Source: an uncultured Oscillospiraceae bacterium (GTDB lineage: Bacteria > Bacillota > Clostridia > Oscillospirales > Oscillospiraceae). From it: DNA of 5,842 nucleotides. Location of the stretch: the NCBI GenBank assembly GCA_910577915.1, contig CAJTOM010000100.1, forward strand, positions 1 to 5,842, written 5' to 3'. Position numbers and translations under genes: made by a program. The notes beneath the pieces were generated by a model. The model saw only the letters and a program-made list of their open reading frames with translations, did no database searches and had not been told where the DNA came from. Every line of letters starts with the position of its first letter. Positions within the stretch are counted from its first letter, which is position 1. Positions 1 through 4,936 of this stretch are shown one piece after another.

Positions 1-91
1 CCTCCTGGCAGCCGGCATCACAGAATTCAAGGCACCCGAGGCCGAAGAAGCAGCCGAAGAAGATATGGCCCCGCAAGCTGTAGGGCTGCAC
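1..91 (-). CDS. Possible partial ORF after rapZ, product unknown
   Basis: A minus-strand frame opens with GTG at 91-89 and stays open to the left edge, giving about 30 visible residues that begin (M)QPYSLRGHIFFGCFFGLGCL. The GTG is preceded by a GGAGG at 97-101 with a 5-nt gap, and the frame has high third-position GC like the neighbouring genes. It would start 37 nt after the rapZ stop, as a further operon gene might. Against it, the visible peptide has four cysteines and many phenylalanines, matches no family I know, and the same base column also supports a plus-strand gene end. The N-terminus is somewhat hydrophobic but too short to call a signal peptide. I treat this as a candidate only. 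Confidence 0.2.
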   Translation of the reverse strand, partial: MQPYSLRGHIFFGCFFGLGCLEFCDAGCQE

Positions 92-102
92 CGCAGCCTC
101 CC

Positions 103-123
103 TCGCCGCCGGTCGGGCGGCGA
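103..123. repeat. GC-rich hairpin immediately downstream of rapZ
   Basis: TCGCCGCC (103-110) and GGCGGCGA (116-123) form a perfect 8-bp stem around a 5-nt loop, 5 nt past the rapZ stop codon. No T tract follows on either strand, so it is a poor intrinsic terminator; it could protect the mRNA 3' end or help end transcription. It also abuts the Shine-Dalgarno-like sequence of the candidate gene at 91. Its sequence closely resembles the hairpin at 1990-2019 in opposite orientation. Confidence 0.55.
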
Positions 124-128
124 CGCTC

Positions 129-989
129 CTACGCCCTCGTCATATCCCGATGATTCTCCGTCACCTGATACCCCAGAGAAGCAATATACCCCGCCAGGGA
201 GTGGGTCACCGCCACAGACCTGTGGTGGCCGCCGGTGCAGCCGACCGCCACCACCAGCACCGTTTTCCCCTCCTCCCGGTAGAGGGGGAGCACAAACCCC
301 AGCAGCTCCCGGAGCTTCTCCAGGAACTGCTCCGTCTCCCGGAAGGAGAACACATAGTCCCGGACCTCCCGGTCCAGGCCGGTCTTGTGGCGCAAATTAT
401 CAATATAGAAGGGGTTGGGCATGAAGCGCACGTCCAACACCAGATCCGCCTCCATGGGCAGCCCGTGCTTGAAGCCGAAGGACACCATGCTCACCAGCAT
501 CTCTCCCGCCCGGTGGCTGCCGCCGAACAGGCGCAGCAGCTCGCCCCGCAGGCGGGCCGTGGAGAAGGTGGTGGAGTTGACCACCACGTCCGCCTGGTCC
601 CGGACCGGGGCCATCATGGCGATCTCCCGGTTCACCGCCTCCTCCAGGGATCCGCACTGGTCCTGGAGGGGGTGGCGGCGGCGGGTCTCCTTGTAGCGTT
701 TGATGATGGCCCCCACATCCGCCTCCAGAAACAGCAGCTTGCAGTCGTACTCCCGCTGGCGCAGAGTGGCAAGCACCTCCAGGAACTCGTCGAAGCTGTC
801 GGCGGTGCGCACGTCGTACACCAGGGCCACCCGGCTGTACCGGCCGCTGCCCGCCGCGCAGAACTCGGCAAACTTGAGAATCATGCCCGCCGGCATGTTG
901 TCCACAATATAGAAGCCCACATCCTCCAAAAAGGATGCCGCCTTGCTCTTCCCGCCGCCGGACAGGCCGGAAATGATCAATATCTCCAT
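129..989 (-). CDS. rapZ: RapZ/YvcJ family nucleotide-binding protein (RNase adapter RapZ)
   Basis: This 286-aa protein has the usual length and layout of the RapZ/YvcJ family. The N-terminal P-loop domain opens with the Walker A motif GLSGGGKS (residues 8-15), followed by the family's DN(L/M)P element as DNMP (30-33) and a conserved block near 86-110 (LLFLEADVGAIIKRYKETRRR). The C-terminal domain carries SFGFKHGLP, DVRFMPNPFYI and the hallmark GCTGGHHRSV (250-259), and ends near HRDM. In E. coli RapZ senses glucosamine-6-phosphate and guides decay of the GlmZ small RNA; in Bacillus YvcJ binds and hydrolyses nucleotides and affects competence. Which role applies here cannot be read from sequence. 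The ATG at 989 gives the standard MEILIISG start, with GGAGG at 1001-1005 lying 11 nt upstream. It follows murB by 64 nt, probably in the same operon. Confidence 0.96.
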   Translation of the reverse strand: MEILIISGLSGGGKSKAASFLEDVGFYIVDNMPAGMILKFAEFCAAGSGRYSRVALVYDVRTADSFDEFLEVLATLRQREYDCKLLFLEADVGAIIKRYKETRRRHPLQDQCGSLEEAVNREIAMMAPVRDQADVVVNSTTFSTARLRGELLRLFGGSHRAGEMLVSMVSFGFKHGLPMEADLVLDVRFMPNPFYIDNLRHKTGLDREVRDYVFSFRETEQFLEKLRELLGFVLPLYREEGKTVLVVAVGCTGGHHRSVAVTHSLAGYIASLGYQVTENHRDMTRA

Positions 990-1053
990 CTCTCTCTTTC
1001 CCTCCTCTGTCTCTCCGGGCCAGGCCGCGCACGCCGCGATACGAAACGGGCTC

Positions 1054-1962
1054 TCACAACACTACCTTGACCTCCGGCTCCAGCTGTACGCCGGTCCTCT
1101 CAAGAACCACCGCTTGAATATGGGCGATCAGCGCCAGCACGTCGGCGCAGGTGGCTCCGCCGGTGTTGACCACGAAGCCCGCGTGCTTGGGCGATACCTG
1201 GGCGCCGCCCACCCGCGCCCCCTTCAGGCCGCAGGTCTCGATCAGCGCCCCGGCGTAGTGCCCCTGGGGGCGCTTAAAGGTGCTGCCGGCGCTGGGCAGC
1301 TCCAGGGGCTGCTTCTCCCGGCGGCGGCGGCCCAGCTCCTCCATCCGCGCGCCGATCTCCGCCCTGTCCCCCGGCTCCAGGGTCAGCTCCGCCTCCAGCA
1401 CCACGGCGCGGCCGTCGCCGAAGGCGCTGCGGCGGTAGCCGAAGCCCAGCGCCTCCCCCGTCAGGGTGCGGACCCCCTGGCCGGGCATCCAGGCGGTCAC
1501 CGCCGCCGTCACCTGTCCCATCTCGCCGCCGTAGGCCCCGGCGTTCATGCAGACCGCACCGCCCAGGCTTCCGGGAATGCCGTGGGCAAACTCAAGCCCC
1601 CCCAGGCCCTCCCGCTGGGCAAAGGCGGCCAGCCGGGCCAGACTCAGCCCCGCGCCGGCCCTCACGCTCCGCTCTCCGGCCCGCTCAACACCGGCCAGCT
1701 TCCCCGTGTGGACGGCCAGAACATCGATTCCCCCGTCCGCCGCCAGCAGGTTGGACCCGTTGCCCACCACCAGCACCGGCCACCCCTCGCTCTCCGCCAG
1801 GCGCAGCAGCGCGGCCGCCTCCTCCGCGGAGGCGGGGCGCGCCATTCTCCTGGCCGGCCCCCCCACCCGGAAGGTCGTATGGCGGGCCATGGGCTCCTCC
1901 CGGAGGATCTCCATCTCCGGGAAGCGCCGGGCCGCCTCGGTGTCAAAGGTCTCAAACCACAT
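1054..1962 (-). CDS. murB: UDP-N-acetylenolpyruvoylglucosamine reductase MurB
   Basis: MurB is a cytoplasmic FAD enzyme that reduces UDP-GlcNAc-enolpyruvate with NADPH to UDP-MurNAc, the second committed step of peptidoglycan synthesis. At 302 aa it has the normal length for the type II enzymes of Bacillota. Visible motifs are HTTFRVGG (28-35), the FAD-binding VGNGSNLL (66-73), GIPGSLGGAV followed by MNAGAYGG (128-146), GYRRSAF (175-181), the catalytic serine region PSAGSTFKRP (223-232, likely proton donor Ser227), HAGFVVN (260-266) and the C-terminal catalytic Glu in LEPEV (Glu297). The frame stays open further upstream into the glucokinase gene, but that extension is Arg-rich and unlike MurB. 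The ATG at 1962 has AAGGAG at 1973-1978, 10 nt away, so it is chosen. A strong hairpin lies between this gene and the glucokinase. Confidence 0.96.
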   Translation of the reverse strand: MWFETFDTEAARRFPEMEILREEPMARHTTFRVGGPARRMARPASAEEAAALLRLAESEGWPVLVVGNGSNLLAADGGIDVLAVHTGKLAGVERAGERSVRAGAGLSLARLAAFAQREGLGGLEFAHGIPGSLGGAVCMNAGAYGGEMGQVTAAVTAWMPGQGVRTLTGEALGFGYRRSAFGDGRAVVLEAELTLEPGDRAEIGARMEELGRRRREKQPLELPSAGSTFKRPQGHYAGALIETCGLKGARVGGAQVSPKHAGFVVNTGGATCADVLALIAHIQAVVLERTGVQLEPEVKVVL

Positions 1963-1972
1963 AGATGCTGTT

Positions 1973-1978
1973 CTCCTT
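1973..1978 (-). promoter_or_regulatory. Ribosome binding site deciding the murB start
   Basis: On the minus strand AAGGAG stands 10 nt before the ATG at 1962. It sits between the hairpin and murB, so murB has its own translation start and does not depend on coupling to the glucokinase gene. Confidence 0.75.
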
Positions 1979-1981
1979 ACC

Positions 1982-2019
1982 AAAAGAGTGGCGCGCCGCC
2001 GCCTGACCGGCGGCGCGCC
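1982..2019 (-). terminator. Intrinsic terminator or attenuator between glucokinase gene and murB
   Basis: Positions 1990-2001 and 2008-2019 form a perfect 12-bp, all G/C stem with a 6-nt loop, starting 13 nt after the glucokinase stop codon. On the minus strand the stem is followed by ACTCTTTTG, a short and interrupted T tract, so termination may be partial. This would split the operon into hprK-glucokinase and murB-rapZ levels of expression. No promoter is visible in the remaining few bases before murB, so murB must be reached by readthrough or from a promoter inside the glucokinase gene. Confidence 0.6.
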
Positions 2020-2032
2020 TCTGGGCGGGCGC

Positions 2033-2983
2033 TCACAGTCCCAGCAGCGCCGCCCCGATGATCCCCGCGTCATTCCCCAGCTTCGCCTTGACGATCCTGG
2101 GCCGCCGCGGGGCCTCCCGTCCAAAGCACTGATCCAGCACCATGCTCTGAAGGGGGAGCAGCAAGTCCTCGTCCCGCTCGTGGCTGACGCCGCCGCCCAG
2201 GCAGATCACCTCCGGCTGGAAGATGTTGACGTAGTTGGCCAAGCCGTCGGCCAGATAGGCCAGGTACTGGTCCACCACCGACCGGGCGGCGGGGTCTCCC
2301 CGGCGCATGGCCTCGAAGGCGGTGCGGCCGTCCACGTTGGCCAGATTACCGCCGGCCATCTCCCACATGACAGAGCTCCGGTCCGCCTCCATGGCGGCGC
2401 AGGTCTGGCGGATAAGGGCGTTGGCGGAGGCGTAGCGCTCCCAGCAGCCCCGGCGGCCGCAGGTGCACTGCTCCCCGCCGTGGACGATCACGATGTGCCC
2501 CCCCTCGCCGGCGCAGCCGTTGATGCCGCTGTGAATTTTTCCGTTCAGGATGATGCCGGTACCGATGCCGGTGCCCAGCGTCACCAGGATCAGGCTCTCC
2601 ACCTTCTTGTCCTCAAAGTGGTAGTACTCCCCCAGGGCCGCGCAGTCCGCGTCGTTGCCCAAGTGGACCGGCACGCCGGGCCAGCGGCGGTGGAACATCT
2701 CCGCCGCCGGCATGGAGTGGATGGGGATGTTCACCGTCTTGATGACCACGCCCCGCCGGTCGTCCACCGGCCCGGGGAAGCCCATGCCCACCGAGGCCAC
2801 CTGCGCCCGGTCCACCCCGTTCTCCTCCACCAGGGCGGCGGCCATGCCGGCCAGGGTCTCCCCCATCTGCTCCATGGAGGCGAAGTGGAGGGGCATCTTC
2901 TTCGTGGCGGTGATCCGGTAGTGCTCATCCACCAGTCCGGCCTTCAGGTTGGTGCCGCCTATGTCAATTCCAATGTAATACAT
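2033..2983 (-). CDS. glcK: ROK-family glucokinase
   Basis: The gene encodes a 316-aa ROK-family sugar kinase, most likely glucokinase, which makes glucose-6-phosphate from glucose and ATP in the cytoplasm. The N-terminal phosphate-binding motif is DIGGTNLK (7-14), the catalytic acid lies in GNDADCAALGE (Asp111), and a second phosphate loop reads LGTGIGTG (136-143). The ROK signature is complete: ExGH (Glu160, His163) and the zinc-binding CTCGRRGC (Cys173, Cys175, Cys180), followed by ExxxS (Glu182, Ser186). There is no N-terminal helix-turn-helix, so it is a kinase rather than a ROK repressor. The ATG at 2983 has AGGAGG at 2991-2996, 7 nt away, and lies 20 nt after the hprK stop, so the two are co-transcribed. 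Pairing with hprK fits a role in carbon metabolism. Other hexoses such as mannose or N-acetylmannosamine cannot be excluded by motif alone. Confidence 0.9.
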   Translation of the reverse strand: MYYIGIDIGGTNLKAGLVDEHYRITATKKMPLHFASMEQMGETLAGMAAALVEENGVDRAQVASVGMGFPGPVDDRRGVVIKTVNIPIHSMPAAEMFHRRWPGVPVHLGNDADCAALGEYYHFEDKKVESLILVTLGTGIGTGIILNGKIHSGINGCAGEGGHIVIVHGGEQCTCGRRGCWERYASANALIRQTCAAMEADRSSVMWEMAGGNLANVDGRTAFEAMRRGDPAARSVVDQYLAYLADGLANYVNIFQPEVICLGGGVSHERDEDLLLPLQSMVLDQCFGREAPRRPRIVKAKLGNDAGIIGAALLGL

Positions 2984-3003
2984 GCGCTCTCCTCCTATGC
3001 ACG

Positions 3004-3945
3004 CTAGCCCCGCTGGACGTGGCGCTCCAGCTCGTCGGCCAGCTTCTGGGCGGCGTTGAAGCCGTACTTCTTGTGGCGGTTGTTCATGGCCGCCACCTCC
3101 ACAATGGTGGCCAGATTCCGTCCCGGCTGGACGGGGATGGTGATGATGGGAATGTCCACCCCCAAAATGTTCACCCGCTCCTCGTCCAGGCCGAAGCGGT
3201 CGTAGAATTTATCCTCCTGCCAGCGCTCCAGGTGCACCACCAGATCCACCTGCGCCTCCGGCTTCACGGCGCTCATGCCCAGCAGCTGCTGCACATCAAT
3301 GACGCCGATGCCCCGCAGCTCGATGTAGTGGCGGATGAGCTCCGGAGCCTTGCCGTAGAGCTGATCCGCCACCCGGCGGATGTCCACCGCGTCGTCCGCC
3401 ACCAGCCGGTGGCCCCGCTTGATGAGCTCAATGGCCGTCTCACTCTTGCCCACGCCGCTGTCGCCTGTGATGAGCACTCCCTCGCCGTAGATGTCCAGCA
3501 GTCCGCCGTGGCGGGTGATGGTGGGCGCCAGAGCCTGGGTGAGATACTCGATCACCTTGGAGGTGAACAGCACCGTGGTGTCCGCCGTGTGAAGCAGCGT
3601 CCGCTGGTGCTTGCGGGCCATGGACAGACACTCGGGGTAGATGTCCAGGTCCCGGGAGATCACCAGGGCGGGGATGTCGTACTCGAAGAGCCTGGAGAAA
3701 CTGCGGGAGCGCTGCTCCGGGTCCATGCTCTCCAGCATCTTGGTCTCCGCCATGCCGATGACCTGCAGGCGCCGGTCGTCAAAGTAGTCAAAAAAGCCCA
3801 CCAGCTGCAGGCCGGGGCGGTTCACATCTTTGATGCCCACCAGGGCCGTGTCAAAGCTGCTCCCCTTGTTCACCACAGCCAGATTTAGGTGCTCCACCAG
3901 CTCCGCCAGATGGACGCCGCCCTTCATCTCATCTTTCTGTATCAT
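3004..3945 (-). CDS. hprK: HPr kinase/phosphorylase HprK
   Basis: HprK is the bifunctional sensor enzyme of low-GC Gram-positives and relatives. It phosphorylates Ser46 of HPr using ATP or pyrophosphate when glycolytic intermediates are high, and removes the phosphate with inorganic phosphate when they are low, thereby controlling carbon catabolite repression and PTS uptake. The 313-aa product has the usual N-terminal regulatory domain (about 1-130) and C-terminal kinase domain. Visible motifs are His146 before the Walker A motif GDSGVGKS (161-168), the acidic pair in LVADDAV (Asp184-Asp185), the family signature ELRGIGVIDV (209-218), KFYDRFGL (246-253) and PVQPGRN (271-277). The frame extends 17 codons upstream, but the ATG at 3945 has GGAGG at 3956-3960 and gives the normal length. 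The upstream codons would include the 5' untranslated region. It is the first gene of the operon. Confidence 0.97.
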   Translation of the reverse strand: MIQKDEMKGGVHLAELVEHLNLAVVNKGSSFDTALVGIKDVNRPGLQLVGFFDYFDDRRLQVIGMAETKMLESMDPEQRSRSFSRLFEYDIPALVISRDLDIYPECLSMARKHQRTLLHTADTTVLFTSKVIEYLTQALAPTITRHGGLLDIYGEGVLITGDSGVGKSETAIELIKRGHRLVADDAVDIRRVADQLYGKAPELIRHYIELRGIGVIDVQQLLGMSAVKPEAQVDLVVHLERWQEDKFYDRFGLDEERVNILGVDIPIITIPVQPGRNLATIVEVAAMNNRHKKYGFNAAQKLADELERHVQRG

Positions 3946-3955
3946 ATACTTGCTT

Positions 3956-3960
3956 CCTCC
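3956..3960 (-). promoter_or_regulatory. Ribosome binding site deciding the hprK start
   Basis: GGAGG on the minus strand lies 10 nt before the ATG at 3945. The upstream in-frame ATG near 3996 falls at the predicted transcription start and has no such site, so it is rejected as the start. Confidence 0.7.
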
Positions 3961-3968
3961 GTTTCGCC

Positions 3969-3984
3969 GCGGCCCCGAGGCCGC
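3969..3984 (-). promoter_or_regulatory. Hairpin in the hprK 5' leader
   Basis: Read on the minus strand, GCGGCC and GGCCGC form a perfect 6-bp stem with a TCGG loop. It lies between the predicted transcription start (about 3992) and the hprK ribosome binding site at 3956. A short, stable hairpin close to the 5' end may protect the mRNA; a regulatory role is not shown. Confidence 0.4.
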
Positions 3985-3998
3985 AGGCAAGTGCATAT

Positions 3999-4027
3999 AT
4001 TATAGTATAAATCTCTCCTCTTGGCAA
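3999..4027 (-). promoter_or_regulatory. SigmaA-type promoter of the hprK operon
   Basis: On the minus strand the -35 box is TTGCCA (4022-4027) and the -10 box is a perfect TATAAT (3999-4004), with an ideal 17-bp spacer. Transcription should begin near 3992, giving a leader of about 45 nt before hprK. No catabolite-responsive element matching the CcpA consensus is visible around it. Confidence 0.85.
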
Positions 4028-4105
4028 GGGAGGATATGGCAGAAAATTGGCGGCGGCCCCTCCCCTCCCCCTCAGAGCCTGGCCGTCTCAGAAAAAGTTT
4101 TAGGG

Positions 4106-4129
4106 AAATGCAAATAAACACTTGCATTT
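4106..4129. promoter_or_regulatory. Inverted repeat over the rpmB -35 box, possible operator
   Basis: AAATGCAA (4106-4113) and TTGCATTT (4122-4129) are perfect 8-bp inverted arms separated by 8 nt. The right arm contains the rpmB -35 hexamer TTGCAT, so a dimeric protein bound here would block RNA polymerase. The site lies 79 bp upstream of the hprK -35 box, so it could affect only rpmB. I do not recognise the regulator; it does not match the Zur, Fur or CcpA consensus sequences that I know. Confidence 0.4.
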
Positions 4130-4150
4130 TGTGTCAAACTCTGCTATTAT
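4122..4150 (+). promoter_or_regulatory. SigmaA-type promoter of rpmB
   Basis: The -35 box TTGCAT (4122-4127) and -10 box TATTAT (4145-4150) are separated by exactly 17 bp. Transcription should begin near 4157, giving a leader of about 50 nt to the rpmB ATG. It is divergent from the hprK promoter and the two do not overlap. Confidence 0.8.
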
Positions 4151-4191
4151 ATCACACGGTGTCTTTCACAACATCCCGATTTTTGAACAGC

Positions 4192-4200
4192 AAGGAGGTG
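4192..4200 (+). promoter_or_regulatory. Extended ribosome binding site of rpmB
   Basis: AAGGAGGTG is an almost full-length complement of the 16S rRNA 3' tail, ending 6 nt before the ATG at 4207. It fits a highly translated ribosomal protein gene and fixes the start, ruling out the in-frame upstream ATGs. Confidence 0.85.
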
Positions 4201-4206
4201 CAACGG

Positions 4207-4395
4207 ATGGCTAAATGTCAATTCTGTGACAAGGGTGTTACCTTCGGGATCAAGGTCTCCCACTCCCACAGGCGTTCCAACCGCATGTGGAAGCCCAATG
4301 TCAAGCGTGTGAAGGCGATCGTCGACGGTACTCCTCGCCATGTATATGTTTGTACCCGGTGCCTGCGTTCCGGCAAAGTCACCAGAGCTGTCTGA
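4207..4395 (+). CDS. rpmB: 50S ribosomal protein L28 (bL28), zinc-binding form
   Basis: The 62-aa product is bacterial ribosomal protein bL28 of the large subunit. It begins MAKCQFCDKGVTFGIKVSHS, followed by the conserved basic RRSNRMWKPNVKRV region (22-35), and ends with the VCTRCLRSGKV segment. Cys4/Cys7 and Cys49/Cys52 form two CxxC pairs, so this is the zinc-binding (C+) version of L28. In other bacteria such C+ versions can have zinc-independent paralogues under Zur control; none is seen in this window. The start is fixed by a strong ribosome binding site. The gene stands alone, with its own promoter and terminator, between two minus-strand units, as is common for rpmB in Bacillota. Confidence 0.97.
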   Translation: MAKCQFCDKGVTFGIKVSHSHRRSNRMWKPNVKRVKAIVDGTPRHVYVCTRCLRSGKVTRAV

Positions 4396-4404
4396 CATAT
4401 CGCA

Positions 4405-4440
4405 AGAAAAGCTCCTCCGCACGGGCGGAGGAGCTTTTTT
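4405..4440 (+). terminator. Bidirectional intrinsic terminator between rpmB and the 114-aa gene
   Basis: AAAAGCTCCTCCGC (4407-4420) pairs with GCGGAGGAGCTTTT (4425-4438) around an ACGG loop, 11 nt after the rpmB stop. On the plus strand six T follow the G/C part of the stem. On the minus strand the stem is followed by TTTTCTTG, so it can also end transcripts of the convergent gene at 4493-4837. This is the clearest terminator in the window. Confidence 0.93.
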
Positions 4441-4492
4441 GTCATCTCAGAGCCTGTAAGCCGGGACGCGGCAGGGCCATCCTGACCGGCGC

Positions 4493-4837
4493 TCAGTCCT
4501 CATGGGGCGGCTTATGCTCCGCGTACCACATATTCCAGCACAGGCGGTAGGCCTGCCAGCTGGCCTCGTCCCCGCACAGTATGGTCAGACTCTCCGCCTC
4601 CGGGTGCTCATAGAGCACGTCCATGACGGCCCGCAGCACCGCCTGGGCGGCCCTGCCGTTGTCGAAGCCCATAGAAGCGGCGGTATCGAAGCAGGTTATG
4701 CCCAGCGCCCGCTCCCCCTTCTCCAGGGCCCAGAGCAGCCCCCCCACGTACCAATTCGCCAGAAGCTCCGGCGAGTCCAGATAGATCAGCGGTACCGGCA
4801 CATGGTCCCGCCGCTCAAAGCGCACCTTCTCTGTCAC
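4493..4837 (-). CDS. Hypothetical 114-aa protein, macro-domain-like C-terminal half
   Basis: I cannot name this protein with certainty. Residues 44-101 (ALGITCF…SMGFDNGRAAQAVLRAV…LTILCGDEASWQAYRL) resemble the C-terminal half of macro domains: a hydrophobic strand, a loop with Gly then a small motif, a helix starting at an Ala pair, another strand, then an acidic residue and Tyr. The first part, with the ADP-ribose-binding GDIT and NAAN motifs, is absent, and the phosphate-loop Gly appears replaced by Ala53, so ADP-ribose binding is doubtful. There is no signal peptide or membrane segment; a hydrophobic stretch with two Trp (Trp29, Trp36) lies near 24-38. The GTG at 4837 is chosen because AGGAGGG at 4846-4852 lies 8 nt upstream; the ATG at 4882 has no such site. 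It follows tuf, and no promoter is visible in the short gap, so it probably relies on readthrough. Confidence 0.7.
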   Translation of the reverse strand: MTEKVRFERRDHVPVPLIYLDSPELLANWYVGGLLWALEKGERALGITCFDTAASMGFDNGRAAQAVLRAVMDVLYEHPEAESLTILCGDEASWQAYRLCWNMWYAEHKPPHED

Positions 4838-4845
4838 AGTCCGTT

Positions 4846-4852
4846 CCCTCCT
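4846..4852 (-). promoter_or_regulatory. Ribosome binding site deciding the GTG start of the 114-aa gene
   Basis: AGGAGGG on the minus strand stands 8 nt before the GTG at 4837. It supports real translation of this unnamed gene and excludes the upstream ATG at 4882, which would place this site inside the coding region. Confidence 0.65.
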
Positions 4853-4883
4853 CTCGTCAGGGGCAGACAGCATACGCCCCATA

Positions 4884-4919
4884 CGCAGAAGAGGCGGCCA
4901 CCGGGCAGGTGGCCGCCTC
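4884..4919 (-). terminator. Hairpin terminator of tuf
   Basis: GAGGCGGCCACC (4891-4902) and GGTGGCCGCCTC (4908-4919) form a perfect 12-bp stem with a 5-nt loop, 17 nt after the tuf stop. On the minus strand it is followed by TTCTGCG, a poor T tract, so some readthrough into the downstream 114-aa gene is likely. Confidence 0.65.
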
Positions 4920-4936
4920 GTTCACACAGAGACGAA

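Larger units (their letters stand above)
1..128. other. Unassigned region downstream of rapZ, at window edge
   Basis: No product is recognisable here. The third-position column that is GC-rich (positions equal to 2 modulo 3) fits two readings equally well. One is a minus-strand gene starting at the GTG at 91 and running off the left edge. The other is the last ~26 codons of a plus-strand gene ending at the TAG at 81-83, with a Lys/Pro-rich tail (…PKKQPKKIWPRKL). A third, plus-strand frame reads an acidic Ala/Glu stretch around 41-64, encoded by two copies of GCCGAAGAAG (41-50 and 53-62). That frame stays open far into rapZ and has lower third-position GC, so it is probably not coding. In many Bacillota yvcK and whiA follow rapZ, but no YvcK-like N-terminus (a Gly-rich GGGTG motif) is visible in these bases. 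Confidence 0.5.

Noticed and set aside
65..424. Plus-strand open frame with an acidic Ala/Glu stretch
   Set aside because: It overlaps rapZ by almost 300 nt, lacks a ribosome binding site and has lower third-position GC than real genes here.
150..1070. Long plus-strand open frame of 306 codons opposite rapZ
   Set aside because: It is antisense to a clear rapZ, is His/Gln/Leu/Ala-rich with no family features, and arises from the lack of stop codons in high-GC DNA.
943..2061. Plus-strand open frame of 372 codons opposite murB
   Set aside because: Shadow frame of murB; Gly/Pro/Arg/His-rich, low complexity and without a credible ribosome binding site.
1963..2124. 54-codon N-terminal extension of murB
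   Set aside because: It would overlap the glucokinase C-terminus and the hairpin, is Arg-rich and unlike MurB, and the internal ATG at 1962 has a good ribosome binding site.
1547..3007. Plus-strand open frame of 486 codons opposite murB and the glucokinase gene
   Set aside because: Its length is striking, but it spans two well-supported antisense genes and their intergenic hairpin, and its product resembles no protein family.
3019..3888. Plus-strand open frame of 289 codons opposite hprK
   Set aside because: Antisense shadow of hprK with His/Val/Leu-rich composition and no motif.
3946..4206. CcpA (cre) site near the hprK promoter
   Set aside because: I looked for the consensus because of the gene content, and saw no match in the divergent promoter region.
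4071..4456. 11-bp direct repeat CTCAGAGCCTG at 4071-4081 and 4446-4456, flanking rpmB
   Set aside because: It looks like insertion-site repeats, but an 11-mer repeat is expected by chance in a window this size, and rpmB is a native housekeeping gene.
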